From Tissierella sp. P1 (GTDB lineage: Bacteria > Bacillota > Clostridia > Tissierellales > Tissierellaceae): a stretch of 64,000 nucleotides of DNA. Shown here one piece after another: positions 1-10,018 of the stretch. The notes under the pieces are model-generated. The model was not told the DNA's origin and searched no databases. It was given only the letters and a program-made list of their open reading frames with translations. How positions within the stretch are numbered: the stretch's first letter is position 1; each line of letters starts with the position of its first letter. Made by a program: the position numbers and the translations under genes. The stretch is taken from contig NZ_NPMN01000007.1 in assembly GCF_002266425.1 (NCBI RefSeq), positions 62,001 through 126,000 of the forward strand. The letters run 5' to 3'.

Positions 1-2
1 TA

Positions 3-329
3 TTAAAATTTAAAGAATTCAATGATATTAATGAAATAATTCCATTCAAGGATAGTTTTATCTATGTTGATGAAGAGGGAAAAATTATTTTGCCTGAGAA
101 CCATTTTTTTATTTATGATTTATTAGCCTCTCAAGTTTTCGATACAAAATCTAATTTGATTGGCACCATAGTAGATGTTTTACAAGGGGCTAGTAATGAT
201 ATCTACGTAATTAAAGATATTGAAAAAGATAAAGAATATCTTATCCCTGCTGTGAAACAATTTGTAGTTGATGTTAATCCAGTTGACAAGAAAATAGTTA
301 TTGATCCTATTGAAGGAATGATAGAATGA
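3..329 (+). CDS. rimM: Ribosome maturation factor RimM (5' end outside window)
   Basis: This is the C-terminal part of RimM, which binds S19 and helps mature the 30S head. The frame is open from base 3, and the first in-frame ATG at 90 is internal. The visible protein has the RimM hallmark LPENHFFIYDLL followed by a PRC-barrel-like stretch (VFDTKSNLIGTIVDVLQ) and ends in DPIEGMIE, as the family does. The stop codon overlaps the trmD start (ATGA), so the two are translationally coupled. The ribosomal-protein-binding N-terminal domain lies upstream of the window. Confidence 0.95.
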   Translation, partial: LKFKEFNDINEIIPFKDSFIYVDEEGKIILPENHFFIYDLLASQVFDTKSNLIGTIVDVLQGASNDIYVIKDIEKDKEYLIPAVKQFVVDVNPVDKKIVIDPIEGMIE

Positions 330-1057
330 AGATAGACATTCTAACACTGTTTCCAGAGTTTTTTTCTCCACTAATAAGTTGGAGTATAATAGGCAGAGCT
401 TATGAGGATAATAAAATTGCAATAAATAGTATAAATATTAGAGATTTTTCCCAAAATAAGCATAGAAAGGTAGATGATTATCCTTTTGGAGGAGGCTCAG
501 GTATGGTCATGAAGCCAGAGCCAATTTTTGATGCTATTAGTAGTGTAAAAAATAAAAACTCTAGGGTAATTTATCTATCACCTCAAGGTAAGAAATTTAA
601 TCAAGAACTAGCAAATGAATTGTCGAAAGAAGAGCATTTAATTCTACTATGTGGACATTATGAGGGTATAGATAATAGGGTTATTGAACATTATGTAGAT
701 GAAGAAATATCAATTGGTGATTTTGTATTGACAGGCGGAGAAATCCCTGCAATGTTAATCATTGATGCTGTTGTAAGACTATTACCAGGTGTACTTCGTT
801 CAGATGAATCTTTTATAGATGAATCTCATTATAATGGGTTATTAGAATATCCTCAATATACTAGACCTAGAGAGTTTAAAGGACATTTTGTGCCTGATGT
901 ACTACTATCTGGTAATCATCAAAAGATAGAGACATGGAGAAAAGAGGAGGCTTTAAAAGCTACTTTGTTAAAAAGACCTGATTTACTTGAAAAGAAAACT
1001 TTATCAAAGGAAGAAGTAGTTATTCTATCAAAAATAAAAAAAGATTTAGAACTATAA
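326..1057 (+). CDS. trmD: tRNA (guanine-N1)-methyltransferase TrmD
   Basis: TrmD methylates G37 of tRNAs from S-adenosylmethionine, which prevents +1 frameshifting. The 243-residue length is typical. The trefoil-knot SAM site is visible as LSPQGKKF (about 84-91), LLCGHYEGIDNR (107-118) and SIGDFVLTGGE (129-139). The C-terminal tRNA-binding part holds the YPQYTRP motif, with the catalytic Asp region just before it. It sits between rimM and rplS, the standard bacterial order. There is no gap to rimM; a promoter for rplS follows. Confidence 0.98.
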   Translation: MKIDILTLFPEFFSPLISWSIIGRAYEDNKIAINSINIRDFSQNKHRKVDDYPFGGGSGMVMKPEPIFDAISSVKNKNSRVIYLSPQGKKFNQELANELSKEEHLILLCGHYEGIDNRVIEHYVDEEISIGDFVLTGGEIPAMLIIDAVVRLLPGVLRSDESFIDESHYNGLLEYPQYTRPREFKGHFVPDVLLSGNHQKIETWRKEEALKATLLKRPDLLEKKTLSKEEVVILSKIKKDLEL

Positions 1058-1062
1058 ATTAG

Positions 1063-1091
1063 TTGTAATTAAATCACGCATATGCTATAAT
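1063..1091 (+). promoter_or_regulatory. Sigma-A type promoter for rplS
   Basis: TTGTAA at 1063-1068 and a perfect TATAAT at 1086-1091 are separated by 17 bases, in the trmD-rplS gap. Transcription would start near 1098 and give a leader of about 70 bases ahead of rplS. This allows L19 expression apart from rimM-trmD. Confidence 0.7.
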
Positions 1092-1097
1092 ACCTAG

Positions 1098-1165
1098 CGT
1101 ATGGAATTACGGATGGTCCTCTACCATTGGGGTAAGAACATCTAAGGAGAAGGGAGGTCTATACA
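1098..1165 (+). promoter_or_regulatory. rplS (L19) mRNA leader
   Basis: The segment between the promoter and the GTG start is rich in pairing. One hairpin is ATGGT (1113-1117) with ACCAT (1123-1127) around the loop CCTCT, followed by GGGG and the Shine-Dalgarno GGGAGG (1152-1157). Low-GC Gram-positive bacteria are known to carry an L19 leader RNA upstream of rplS that controls its own synthesis. I infer this is that element from position and structure; I did not match it to a covariance model. It shares a GATGG/TCCTCTA motif with the rpsB leader. Confidence 0.5.
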
Positions 1166-1513
1166 GTGGATATAATTAAAATGTTAGAAGATGAACAATT
1201 AAGAAATGATTTACCAAGTTTTAATGTAGGAGATACTGTTCAAGTTCATTACAAAGTTGTTGAAGGAACTCGTGAGAGAATCCAAGTATATGAAGGTACA
1301 GTAATTAAAATTCAAGGTGGCGGAGCAAGAAAGACATTTACAGTAAGAAGATTATCTTATGGTGTAGGTGTAGAAAGAACTTTCCCTATACACTCTCCAA
1401 GAATTGAGAAATTAGTTGTTACTAGAAGGGGTAAAGTAAGAAGAGCTAAACTTTACTATCTAAGAGATAGACAAGGTAAAGCTGCTAAGGTTAAGGAAAA
1501 AAGAATTTACTAA
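1166..1513 (+). CDS. rplS: 50S ribosomal protein L19
   Basis: L19 lies at the 30S-50S interface of the ribosome. The 115-residue length is normal. Family blocks are [51 protein letters not shown] and the basic tail [22 protein letters not shown]. The start is GTG at 1166, with a strong Shine-Dalgarno (AAGGGAGGT) 8 bases upstream. A terminator-like hairpin follows the gene. Confidence 0.98.
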   Translation: MDIIKMLEDEQLRNDLPSFNVGDTVQVHYKVVEGTRERIQVYEGTVIKIQGGGARKTFTVRRLSYGVGVERTFPIHSPRIEKLVVTRRGKVRRAKLYYLRDRQGKAAKVKEKRIY

Positions 1514-1516
1514 TTT

Positions 1517-1545
1517 ATTGGGACTATATAGTCCCAATTTTATTT
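1517..1545 (+). terminator. Rho-independent terminator after rplS
   Basis: Bases 1517-1538 form a perfect 22-base palindrome (arm ATTGGGAC) followed by TTTATTT. It lies between rplS and rbgA and probably limits read-through, so that L19 is made in excess of the GTPase. Confidence 0.75.
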
Positions 1546-1558
1546 AGGTGGTGAAATC

Positions 1559-2407
1559 ATGAATATTAACTGGTATCCAGGGCATATGAAGAAAACAAGA
1601 GAATCCATACAAAAATCTCTTACAATGGTAGATATTGTTTTTGAATTAATTGATGCTAGAATACCCGCAAGTAGTCAGAATCCTGTTATAGATTCAATAG
1701 TTGGAGAAAAGCCTAGAGTAATTATATTGAATAAATCAGATTTAGCTAACTCCCATGGAAATAAGATATGGCAAGAATATTTTTTGAAAAAAAACATCTC
1801 TTCAGTCTGTCTAGATGCATTAAGTGGGAAAGGCATAGATAGATTGCTAGAAATTTCTTATAGTCTTACAGATGAAAAAAGAAAAGCCTATGAGAAGCGT
1901 GGTGTAATAAGTAGACCCACAAGAGCTATGATTTTAGGAATACCAAATGTAGGAAAATCAACTTTAATCAATTCCCTTTCCGGCAGAAAAGGAGCAAAAA
2001 CTGGGAATAAGCCAGGTGTCACAAAATCTAATCAATGGATTAAAACTAAGGGAAATTTAGAATTATTAGATACACCAGGTATATTATGGCCAAAGTTTGA
2101 AGATCCAGATGTAGGTTTAAATCTTGCCTTTACGGGCGCAATAAAGGATGAAATATTAGATATAGAAACCTTAGCTCTTAGATTAGTGGAAAGACTTGCC
2201 AATTATTTTCCAAATCTTTTAAATAATCGTTATAATATTGAAATAGAGGGTAAATCATATTTAGAAATAATGGAGGAAATTGGCAGACGAAGAGGATGTA
2301 TCATTAAAGGTGGAGAAATAGATTATACAAAGGTTAGTAATATTGTTCTAGATGAATTCAGAAAAGGTGTAATTGGGAATATAACACTTGAATTCCCTAA
2401 AGAATAG
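1559..2407 (+). CDS. rbgA: Ribosome biogenesis GTPase RbgA (YlqF)
   Basis: RbgA is an essential GTPase for late 50S assembly in Gram-positive bacteria. The circular permutation of the family is plain: G4 NKSD (58-61) comes before the P-loop GIPNVGKST (127-135) and the G3 DTPG. The N-terminal NWYPGHMKKT is the family signature, and the C-terminal third is the ANTAR-like RNA-binding helical region. The 282-residue length matches B. subtilis RbgA. It lies directly before rnhB, as in Bacillus. Confidence 0.97.
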   Translation: MNINWYPGHMKKTRESIQKSLTMVDIVFELIDARIPASSQNPVIDSIVGEKPRVIILNKSDLANSHGNKIWQEYFLKKNISSVCLDALSGKGIDRLLEISYSLTDEKRKAYEKRGVISRPTRAMILGIPNVGKSTLINSLSGRKGAKTGNKPGVTKSNQWIKTKGNLELLDTPGILWPKFEDPDVGLNLAFTGAIKDEILDIETLALRLVERLANYFPNLLNNRYNIEIEGKSYLEIMEEIGRRRGCIIKGGEIDYTKVSNIVLDEFRKGVIGNITLEFPKE

Positions 2408-2418
2408 GAGATGTTACC

Positions 2419-3027
2419 GTGTTAGAGATTGAAAACAATATTTGGCAATTAGGATTTGATAATGTTGCTTGCATAGATGAAGTAGGTAGAGGATGCTTAG
2501 CTGGAGATGTGGTTGCCTGTGCAGTAATAATGCCTAAAGATTTAATAATTAATGGGGTAAAGGATTCTAAAAAACTTTCCGAAAAAAAACGTGAAGTTTT
2601 ATATGATGAAATTTTATCTAATTCAATTGCATGTGGTATAGGCAGAGTAAATTCCAATATAATAGATAAAATTAATATAAAAAAAGCTACTCTCTTAGCT
2701 ATGAAGATAGCAGTAGAAAATTTGCAGGATAGAGATGGAAATAAAATTTATCCAGATTTTTTACTTATTGATGCAGAAAAGATTGATCTGAAGATACCAC
2801 AAGAATCTATTATAAAGGGGGATGATAGATCTCATGGTATAGCTTGTGCATCCATCGTTGCTAAAGTGTTTAGAGATAGATTATGCATAGAATGGGATAA
2901 GGAATTTCACGGATATAATTTGAAAAAACATAAAGGCTATGGAACTAAAGAACATAGAGAGCTTATTAAAGAGTTAGGTCCATCACCTATACATAGAATA
3001 ACATTTTTAAAAAATATATTAAAGTAG
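2419..3027 (+). CDS. rnhB: Ribonuclease HII
   Basis: RNase HII cuts RNA in RNA-DNA hybrids and removes single ribonucleotides misplaced in DNA. The catalytic acidic residues are all present: D20 and E21 in the DEVGRG motif, D118 in LLIDAE, and the Asp of VAKVFRDR (about 153). DSKKLSEKKR and HKGYGTKEHR are further family blocks. The start is GTG at 2419, after a GGAG-type Shine-Dalgarno at the end of rbgA. The 202-residue length is normal. Confidence 0.97.
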   Translation: MLEIENNIWQLGFDNVACIDEVGRGCLAGDVVACAVIMPKDLIINGVKDSKKLSEKKREVLYDEILSNSIACGIGRVNSNIIDKINIKKATLLAMKIAVENLQDRDGNKIYPDFLLIDAEKIDLKIPQESIIKGDDRSHGIACASIVAKVFRDRLCIEWDKEFHGYNLKKHKGYGTKEHRELIKELGPSPIHRITFLKNILK

Positions 3028-3046
3028 ATTATAAAGGGTGATTTTA

Positions 3047-4511
3047 TTGAGAATTGAGAATCTTTTATTAAATAAATTTATATTAGACAATAGGGAAGGA
3101 ATATTCAAAGAAGGATATTCTTTTAAGGGGGAGGTGTTAGAATTAATAGATAATCTAATACTTATTGATATCAAGGGGCATGGAACAATTCAAGCTAAAT
3201 TAGATTCCAATGTAAAGATCGCTGTAAATGATGAAATATCCTTTCTAGTAGAATCAGTGGATAATAATGAGATTATCCTAAAGCCTTTAATCAAAGACAA
3301 ACTTCCAGAAGTACAATTATCTAAGGATTATAAAGAAAACAATCCTATATCCCATTTGCTTAAGAGTATTAATATAAAAGAAACTAAATTATCAATTGGA
3401 ATTGTAGAAAATCTAATGAAATATAATGCACCTATAACTGAGCAAAATTTAACAGATGGGATAAAAATCTTAGAAAAGTTATTTCAATTATCTAATTTAG
3501 AAGATGGAGAAAAGGTTATTCAAGTTAATTCCCCTACTGTAGAGAAAGATTCTATATTAGGAAAAATAGAATTGGATAAAATAGAAGTCCATAAAGAAAA
3601 TTTTACTATAGATTTAGAAACAAAGAAAGCATCATTAACTGGAGATAATGCTTTAGAGAAGTATGTTCCATCAGAAAAAGTAGATATAAAATCTTTGTTA
3701 GTTATTCCTAAAGATGATTATGAGGGAAGTGAGGATGTAACTCAGCTGGTAAAAGAATTTCTAGGAAACCAAGTAGATATAGATAGAGAAGATGAATATA
3801 TTAAAATAATTAGTTTCTTTTTAAAGAACAATATTAAACCCTCACTTAATAACATAAAAAACTTTCAAGAGTTCAATAAAAATCCTATAGAGTTTATAAA
3901 TGAATTAAAACTAATAGATAAAATGATAAATAAACCTGAATTTAATGAATTAAATAAAATATTGTCTGATGATAATGAAAACATTAATAAAAGATATATA
4001 ATTTCAAATAGAGATGAAAAGCTTATTGATTTACAAAAGAATATTCGCAATTTAGATAATATAACAGATTTGAAATTGAAGGAAGATCTTAAAAGCTTAA
4101 ATAACAAAATAGATTTTTTTAGAGACATGAATAGAGACCTATCTTTTATATTTTTGCCTATTAGCAATAGACAAAAAACAACTTGATGGTATATTAACTT
4201 TTATAAAAGAGAGTAAAAAACGAAAAAACTATAATGAAAGAACGAATATTTATATAAATGTAGAAACACATAATCTAGGAAATATTAAGGTTTCTTGCCA
4301 GCTTATATCTAATTCCTTATCTATAAGAATGAATATAAAAAGTGAAGATTTAGAATTATTTAAATCAACAGAAAAACAATTAGTTGAAAAAATTTCATTA
4401 ATAGGTTATAGTCTAGACAAGATTGATTTTGTATTAGATAATGATATTCAAATAATTGATACCATGGTTTCTAATCCAAATCCAATTTATATTTTAGATT
4501 TGAAGGTGTAA
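3047..4511 (+). pseudogene. ylqG: YlqG-like protein with FliK-type C-terminal domain (frameshifted as read)
   Basis: This large, Lys/Asp-rich protein sits in the position of B. subtilis ylqG, between rnhB and ylqH. The first part ends at TGA 4184-4186. The next frame then continues with VETHNLGNIKVSCQLISNSL and SLDKIDFVLD, a pattern like the FliK/flagellar hook-length C-terminal domain. Removing one A from the A6 run at 4173-4178 joins FIFLPISNRQK to QLDGILTF and gives 487 residues. The start is placed at TTG 3047, behind AAAGGGTGA. The FliK resemblance is my inference from the C-terminal pattern; the function in this locus is unknown. Confidence 0.7.
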
Positions 4512-4515
4512 TCCC

Positions 4516-4815
4516 ATGGATAAAGGAAAAGATTTAGTTAAAAAAACAACAAGTAAGGCAGTTGCATTATCTTATGAAACTAATGATGTAGCACCAAAAG
4601 TCATCGCTAAAGGTGAAGGATTTGTTGCAAATAAAATAATTGAAAAGGGATTAGAGGAAGATATAACTATTTATAAAGATGAAAACTTAGTAGAAAGCCT
4701 TATTGGATTGGAAATAGATGAAGAAATACCTGAAGAGTTATATGATGCTGTTGCAGAGATAATCTTTTATATCTATAATTTAGATACACAAAGAGGAAGA
4801 AATTATGGGAAATAA
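4516..4815 (+). CDS. ylqH: FlhB C-terminal-domain-like protein (YlqH family)
   Basis: This 99-residue protein matches only the cytoplasmic C-terminal tail of the export protein FlhB/EscU: AVALSYETNDVAPKVIAKGEGFVANKIIE and the end EIPEELYDAVAEIIFYIYNL. It has no membrane segments. The NPTH autocleavage motif of FlhB is replaced by YETND, so self-cleavage is not expected. It lies behind a FliK-like gene, as ylqG-ylqH do in Bacillus. FliK and the FlhB tail are partners in substrate switching, so the pair may form a stand-alone module; its role is not known to me. Confidence 0.88.
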   Translation: MDKGKDLVKKTTSKAVALSYETNDVAPKVIAKGEGFVANKIIEKGLEEDITIYKDENLVESLIGLEIDEEIPEELYDAVAEIIFYIYNLDTQRGRNYGK

Positions 4816-5158
4816 TATAAAAAAGGGAAAAAAGGGTGAATTGATTGCTAAAGAGCACCTTATTTTAAAAGGATATAATATTTTAGATTTAAATTATAGA
4901 AATAAAGTTGGAGAAATAGATATAATTGCTTTAGATAAAAATACATTGGTTTTTATCGAGGTTAAATCAAGGACAAGTACAAATTTTGGATATGCTTATG
5001 AAGCAGTTAATAGAAGGAAACAGGAGAAGATTATTTATTGCTCTTATCTATATCTAAATCAAAAAAGATTAATGTCGTATCAGATAAGATATGACATAAT
5101 AGAAGTATATTTAACACCGAATATAAAAATAAATCATATAGAAAATGCTTTTTGTTGA
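4805..5158 (+). CDS. yraN: UPF0102 family protein YraN
   Basis: This is a 117-residue member of the YraN/UPF0102 family, which has a restriction-endonuclease-like fold. The putative active-site series is visible: GELIAKEHL near the N terminus, GEIDIIALD (about 37-45) and FIEVKSR (51-57), giving the E-D-ExK pattern of PD-(D/E)XK nucleases. The ATG lies inside the end of ylqH, so the two are coupled. Its place next to comM and dprA is common in bacteria. Substrate and role are not established. Confidence 0.92.
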   Translation: MGNNIKKGKKGELIAKEHLILKGYNILDLNYRNKVGEIDIIALDKNTLVFIEVKSRTSTNFGYAYEAVNRRKQEKIIYCSYLYLNQKRLMSYQIRYDIIEVYLTPNIKINHIENAFC

Positions 5159-5257
5159 TAATGATTGGAAAATTGAAAATTTTCACTATTGCCTAGGTAA
5201 TAAAGTAAACTATTGATGGGATAAAGGGATAAATTAAATGGGGAAAAGGGGTTTATT

Positions 5258-6786
5258 ATGTATTCAAAAATTAATACTTGTGTACTTCAAGGACTCAATG
5301 GTAGTATCGTTGAGGTTGAAGCCGATTTATCTAGAGGTTTGCCAGTATTTAATATAGTAGGATTACCTGATACATCTATAAAAGAATCTAAGGAAAGAGT
5401 GAGGGCGGCAATCAAGAATAGTGGATATGAATTTCCTCTTAGCAGAATCACTATTAATTTAGCTCCAGCTAACCTGAAAAAAGAAGGCTCTCAAATAGAT
5501 TTAGCAATTGCTATAGGTATTTTGAAATCTTCTGGTGTTATAATAGAAAAAAACATGGATAATACAATTTTTATAGGAGAACTGTCCTTAGAAGGAAAGA
5601 TAAATCCAGTTCAAGGGGCATTACCGATGGTTATTTCAATGAGAGAATTAAATGTTTCAAGATGCATAGTTCCTTATGATAATAAAGAAGAATGTAGTGT
5701 TATAGAGGACATGGAAATAATACCCGTAAGAAGCCTAAATAATGCGGTTGATTTTCTCAATAATGATTTATACATAGATCCATATATTAGAGAATTAAAT
5801 GAGTTTAATACTGAGAATAGTGAGTATCTTTTAGACTTTGCAGATATAAAAGGGCAAATTGGTCTTAAGAGAGCCTTGGAGGTAGCTGCCGCAGGTTCTC
5901 ATAATTTGATTATTATAGGACCTCCTGGTGCCGGGAAGACTATGGCTGCAAGACGACTGCCCACAATATTACCTAAACTATCATTTGAAGAAGCAATAGA
6001 AGTGACCAAAATCTATAGTGTTTCAGGACTATTACAGTCTAATTCTTTAATTAAAGAGCGCCCATTTAGGCTCCTCATCACACTGCTTCTGCTATATCTT
6101 TAATTGGTGGTGGCAGAATTCCAAAACCTGGAGAAGTTTCATTGGCAAATAATGGTGTTTTATTCTTAGATGAGCTCCCCGAATTTTCGAAAAATGTATT
6201 AGAAGTGCTACGTCAACCATTAGAGGATGGAATCGTTACTATTTCAAGAGCAAATGCAAGCTTGTCATATCCTGCTAAGTTTATGTTAGTGGCAAGTATG
6301 AATCCTTGTCCTTGTGGTTATTTCGGAGATCCCCTACATGAATGTACATGTTCTCAAGCTAGTATTGATAGATATCTAGGTAAAATTAGTAATCCATTAC
6401 TTGATAGAATTGATATTCATATTGAGGTATCACCTGTAGAATATAACGATTTGAAAGGAGATAGGGAAGAAGAGTCATCTTTAATTATTAGAGAAAGAGT
6501 AAGAAAGGCAAGAGATATTCAAATTAATCGATATAGAAACCAGAAGATATTTAATAATTCGCAAATACCCAACAAAGATATAAAAAAGTATTGTAAGCTT
6601 ACTAATAGCTCTGAGAATATAATGAATCAAGCTTTCAAAAAATACAAATTTAGCGGTAGAACTTATAATAAATTGCTGAAGGTATCTAGAACTATTGCAG
6701 ATTTAGATGGGGAAGAAGTTATTCAGGATAAACATATTTTGGAAGCTATTAGATATAGAACTTTAGATGATAAATATTGGGGGTAG
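5258..6786 (+). pseudogene. comM: ComM/YifB family AAA+ ATPase (frameshifted as read)
   Basis: This is a Mg-chelatase-like AAA+ ATPase. In competent Gram-negatives, ComM is a hexameric helicase for branch migration in natural transformation. The N-terminal ChlI domain (NIVGLPDTSIKESKERV), Walker A GPPGAGKT, Walker B VLFLDELPEF, sensor SMNPCPCGYFGDP and the C-terminal Mg_chelatase_C domain are present. The frame breaks at 6069-6070: RPFR is followed by LLIT instead of APHHTASA. One extra G in the GG run restores it and yields 509 residues, close to E. coli YifB. Its neighbour is dprA, another transformation protein. I favour a sequence error. Confidence 0.88.
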
Positions 6787-6792
6787 AAGGAT

Positions 6793-7887
6793 TTGAATAT
6801 TACTCAAAGGGATATTCTTATTTGGTTAAGTAGTTTGGGAGTAGGAAATGTTAATATGGGGAAGATTATTGATCATTTTAATGATATAAGAGATTTATGG
6901 GAACTTAATAGTAATCAATTTAGTTTTATAAAAAATCTAAATAATGAAGTAAGAGAAAAACTCATATATAATCGAAACAATGAATATATAAAAAGATTAT
7001 TTGATAATATAGAGAAAGAGAATGTTCATGTTATTACTATATACGACGAAAACTATCCTACTAGATTGAGATATATTAATGATAATCCAAGAGTGATTTA
7101 TGTTAAGGGTAATATAATCGAAGAAGACAGGGTTGCAATTGCCATAGTAGGTTCTAGAAAAGCAACAGCATATGGTAAATGGGCTTGTGAAAAATTCACT
7201 AAAGAATTAGCAAATTTAGGAGTAACAATTATTAGTGGGTTGGCTTCAGGTATAGATACAATTGCACATAAAACAGCTTTAGATAATGGAACTAGAACAA
7301 TTGGCGTTTTAGGCAATGGCATTGATATTGTTTATCCAAAGAAAAATTTATTTTTATATAATGACATAGAAAAAAATGGCGGCATAGTTTCTGAGTTTCC
7401 TCTGGGAACTCCTCCTTTGGCTTTTAATTTTCCACAAAGGAATAGAATAATATCTGGATTATCTATGGGAGTTATAGTAATTGAAGCCCAGGAAAAATCA
7501 GGGTCACTGATTACTGCCCATCATGCATTAGAGCAAGGAAAGGATATTTTTGCATTGCCTGGTAATATTAATAGTATATTTAGTGGTGGAACAAATAAAC
7601 TAATTAAAGATGGAGCAAAGCCGCTTTTAGAAATAGATGATATAATTGAAGAAATTAATGAACTGCAAGAAAAATTAATATTAAGTAAAAAAGATGGTTT
7701 AGATTATTCAAATTATAGTGAAACAGAAATTAAAATAATCAAGTTTTTAGAAGAAGGACCTTTACATTCAGATACTATTGCATATAAAATGGGCATAGAT
7801 ATAGTTACTTTAAATAGTATACTAACAGTTTTAGAATTAAAGGGTTCAGTTAAAGAACTATCTGGTAGAGTATTTACCATTTGTTAG
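6793..7887 (+). CDS. dprA: DNA processing protein DprA (Smf)
   Basis: DprA binds incoming single-stranded DNA and loads RecA during natural transformation. After an N-terminal helical region, the Rossmann-like core is clear: VAIVGSRKATAYG, IISGLASGIDTIAHKTAL, TIGVLGNGIDIVYPKKN, FPLGTPPLAFNFPQRNRIIS, KSGSLITAHHALEQGKDIFALPG and GTNKLIKDGAKP. The C-terminal winged-helix part (about 305-364) is present. The start is TTG at 6793, seven bases after comM and preceded by AAGGA. The 364-residue length is normal. Confidence 0.97.
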   Translation: MNITQRDILIWLSSLGVGNVNMGKIIDHFNDIRDLWELNSNQFSFIKNLNNEVREKLIYNRNNEYIKRLFDNIEKENVHVITIYDENYPTRLRYINDNPRVIYVKGNIIEEDRVAIAIVGSRKATAYGKWACEKFTKELANLGVTIISGLASGIDTIAHKTALDNGTRTIGVLGNGIDIVYPKKNLFLYNDIEKNGGIVSEFPLGTPPLAFNFPQRNRIISGLSMGVIVIEAQEKSGSLITAHHALEQGKDIFALPGNINSIFSGGTNKLIKDGAKPLLEIDDIIEEINELQEKLILSKKDGLDYSNYSETEIKIIKFLEEGPLHSDTIAYKMGIDIVTLNSILTVLELKGSVKELSGRVFTIC

Positions 7888-7911
7888 ATTTATTTAGTGG
7901 AGGTGTAAATA

Positions 7912-9995
7912 TTGCAAAAAAACTTAGTAATAGTTGAGTCCCCAGCTAAAGCAAAAACTATTGAAAGATTCTTAGGGAAAAATTATAAAGTTGTAGCTTC
8001 TGTAGGGCATATAAGAGATTTACCAAAGAGTAGTTTAGGAATTGATATAGATAAACAATTTGAGCCTAAATATATAACGATAAGAGGTAAAGGTCCTGTA
8101 ATTAAGGATTTAAAAGAGGTGGCTAAAAAATCAAAGAAGATATTTCTTGCTACTGACCTGATAGAGAAGGGGAGGCAATTTCTTGGCATTTGGCTCATAT
8201 TTTAGGGATAGATGAAAAAGAAAAAGTAAGGGTAGAATTTAATGAGATAACTAAAGATGCTATAACAAATGCTATTAAGAAACCTAGAGCAATAGATTTA
8301 AGCTTAGTTGATGCACAGCAGGCTAGAAGAATATTAGATAGACTTGTTGGTTATAAAATTAGTCCTTTGTTATGGAGAAAAATCAGAAAAGGTTTAAGTG
8401 CAGGAAGAGTACAATCTGTTGCTGTTAAATTAATTTGTAATAGAGAGAATGAAATTCAAAATTTTATACCTGAAGAATATTGGAGTATAAAGGTAAAACT
8501 AGAAAAAGATAAAGAGAAATTTGAGGCTAATTTTTATGGAGAAAATATAAATGGTAAGGAAACAAAAATCCAATTAAAGACAAAGTCTGATGTAGATGAT
8601 ATATTAAAAAAAGTTGATAATAATAGTTTTACAGTTAGTAATGTAAAAAATGGGACAAAAAAAAGAAATCCCTATCCACCGTATACTACAAGTACATTAC
8701 AACAAGATGCTTCAAAAAAACTTGGATTTTCTACTAAAAAAACTATGATTATAGCTCAACAATTATATGAAGGAATCGATATTAAGGGTGAGGGCTCTGT
8801 AGGTTTAATTACTTATATGAGAACCGATTCTACAAGAATTTCCAAAGAAGCTATCCAAGCAGCTAATTTATATATTAAAGAACATTTTGGTGAGAAATAT
8901 ACTGATGGTGGGAAAGATTTTATTAATAAATCAAAGAAGGATTCACAGGATGCTCATGAAGGAATTAGACCTACAAGTATTACTAGATCTCCAAGTTTAA
9001 TTAAAGATTCTCTAACATCGGAACAATTTAAGTTATATAAAATGATTTGGGAAAGATTTTTAGGTTCACAAATGACTCCAGCTATTTACAACACAATTTC
9101 TGTTACAATAGAAAGTAATAATATTTTATTTAAATCTAGTGGCTCAAAGCTAATGTTTGATGGTTTCCTAAAGATATATACTACTACAGATGAAGAAGAA
9201 AAGGATATGCAAATTCCACTGCTTGTAATAGGTGATAAGTTAAAATTAAAGGATATTAATCCAAATCAACATTTTACTCAACCGCCTGCTAGGTATACAG
9301 AAGCATCTCTTATTAAGACTTTGGAAGAATTGGGAATTGGTAGGCCAAGTACATTTGCACCTACCATAGCGACTATATTAGCAAGAGATTATGTCGTTTT
9401 TGATAAAAAATCTTTTGTGCCTACAGAATTAGGAATATTAGTTAATGATTTACTTATAGAATATTTCAAGGACATAGTAAATGAAGAGTTTACAGCTGAA
9501 TTAGAAGAGAAACTTGATGAAATTGCTGAAGGAGATTTACCTTGGGTCAAAGTTGTCGAAAGTTTTTATAAGGATTTCGACCTATTTTTAAAAAAGGCTG
9601 AAGAAGAAATCAAAGAGATTGAAATACAAGATGAAATTTCCGATGTAATTTGTGAGAAATGTGGTAAAAATATGGTGATTAAACATGGAAGATTTGGAAA
9701 ATTTTTAGCATGTCCTGGATATCCTGAATGCAAGAATACTAAAGCAATTGTAGATGAACTTAATGTTAAATGCCCTAAATGTGATGGGAATCTTGTAAAA
9801 AGGAAATCAAAAAAAGGTAGGGTTTTCTATGGATGTAGTAATTATCCAAATTGTGATTTTGTATCATGGGATGAGCCTATAGAGGAGAAATGTCCACAAT
9901 GTGGAGGAGTAATGGTAATAAAGAGAAATAAGAAAGAAAAAATAATTAAATGCATAAGCAAGGAATGTGAATACATGGAAGTCAAAAAAGTATAA
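7912..9995 (+). pseudogene. topA: DNA topoisomerase I (frameshifted as read)
   Basis: Type IA topoisomerase relaxes negative supercoils. The TOPRIM start ([18 protein letters not shown]), the catalytic Tyr in GLITYMRTDSTRIS and three C-terminal four-Cys zinc ribbons (CEKCGKN..., CPKCDGN..., CPQCGGV...) are all present. The frame breaks in the TOPRIM motif: FLATD is followed by LIEKGRQ instead of [10 protein letters not shown]. One more C in the CC at 8157-8158 restores the acidic motif and an uninterrupted 694-residue enzyme. The start is TTG at 7912 after GGAGGTG. TopA is normally essential, so an indel in the sequence is far likelier than a real loss. Confidence 0.93.
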
Positions 9996-10003
9996 ATAAT
10001 TAA

Positions 10004-10018
10004 AATTTTCTGTACATT
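10004..10018 (+). promoter_or_regulatory. CodY-box-like operator upstream of codY
   Basis: AATTTTCTGTACATT matches the known CodY consensus AATTTTCWGAAAATT at 13 of 15 positions. It overlaps the candidate -35 element at 10011-10016, so bound CodY would block polymerase. This suggests negative autoregulation of codY by branched-chain amino acids and GTP. Binding itself is inferred. Confidence 0.6.

Noticed and set aside
5159-5257. CodY box or operator in the yraN-comM gap (GAAAATT/AATTTTC hairpin at 5168-5184)
   Set aside because: The order of half sites is reversed relative to the CodY consensus and matches poorly; only a short hairpin without T tract remains.
7912-9995. Programmed ribosomal frameshift in topA (and the other broken genes)
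   Set aside because: The break sites are plain short homopolymers without a slippery heptamer plus stimulatory structure that I can see, and none of these families is known to use frameshifting. Sequence error is simpler.
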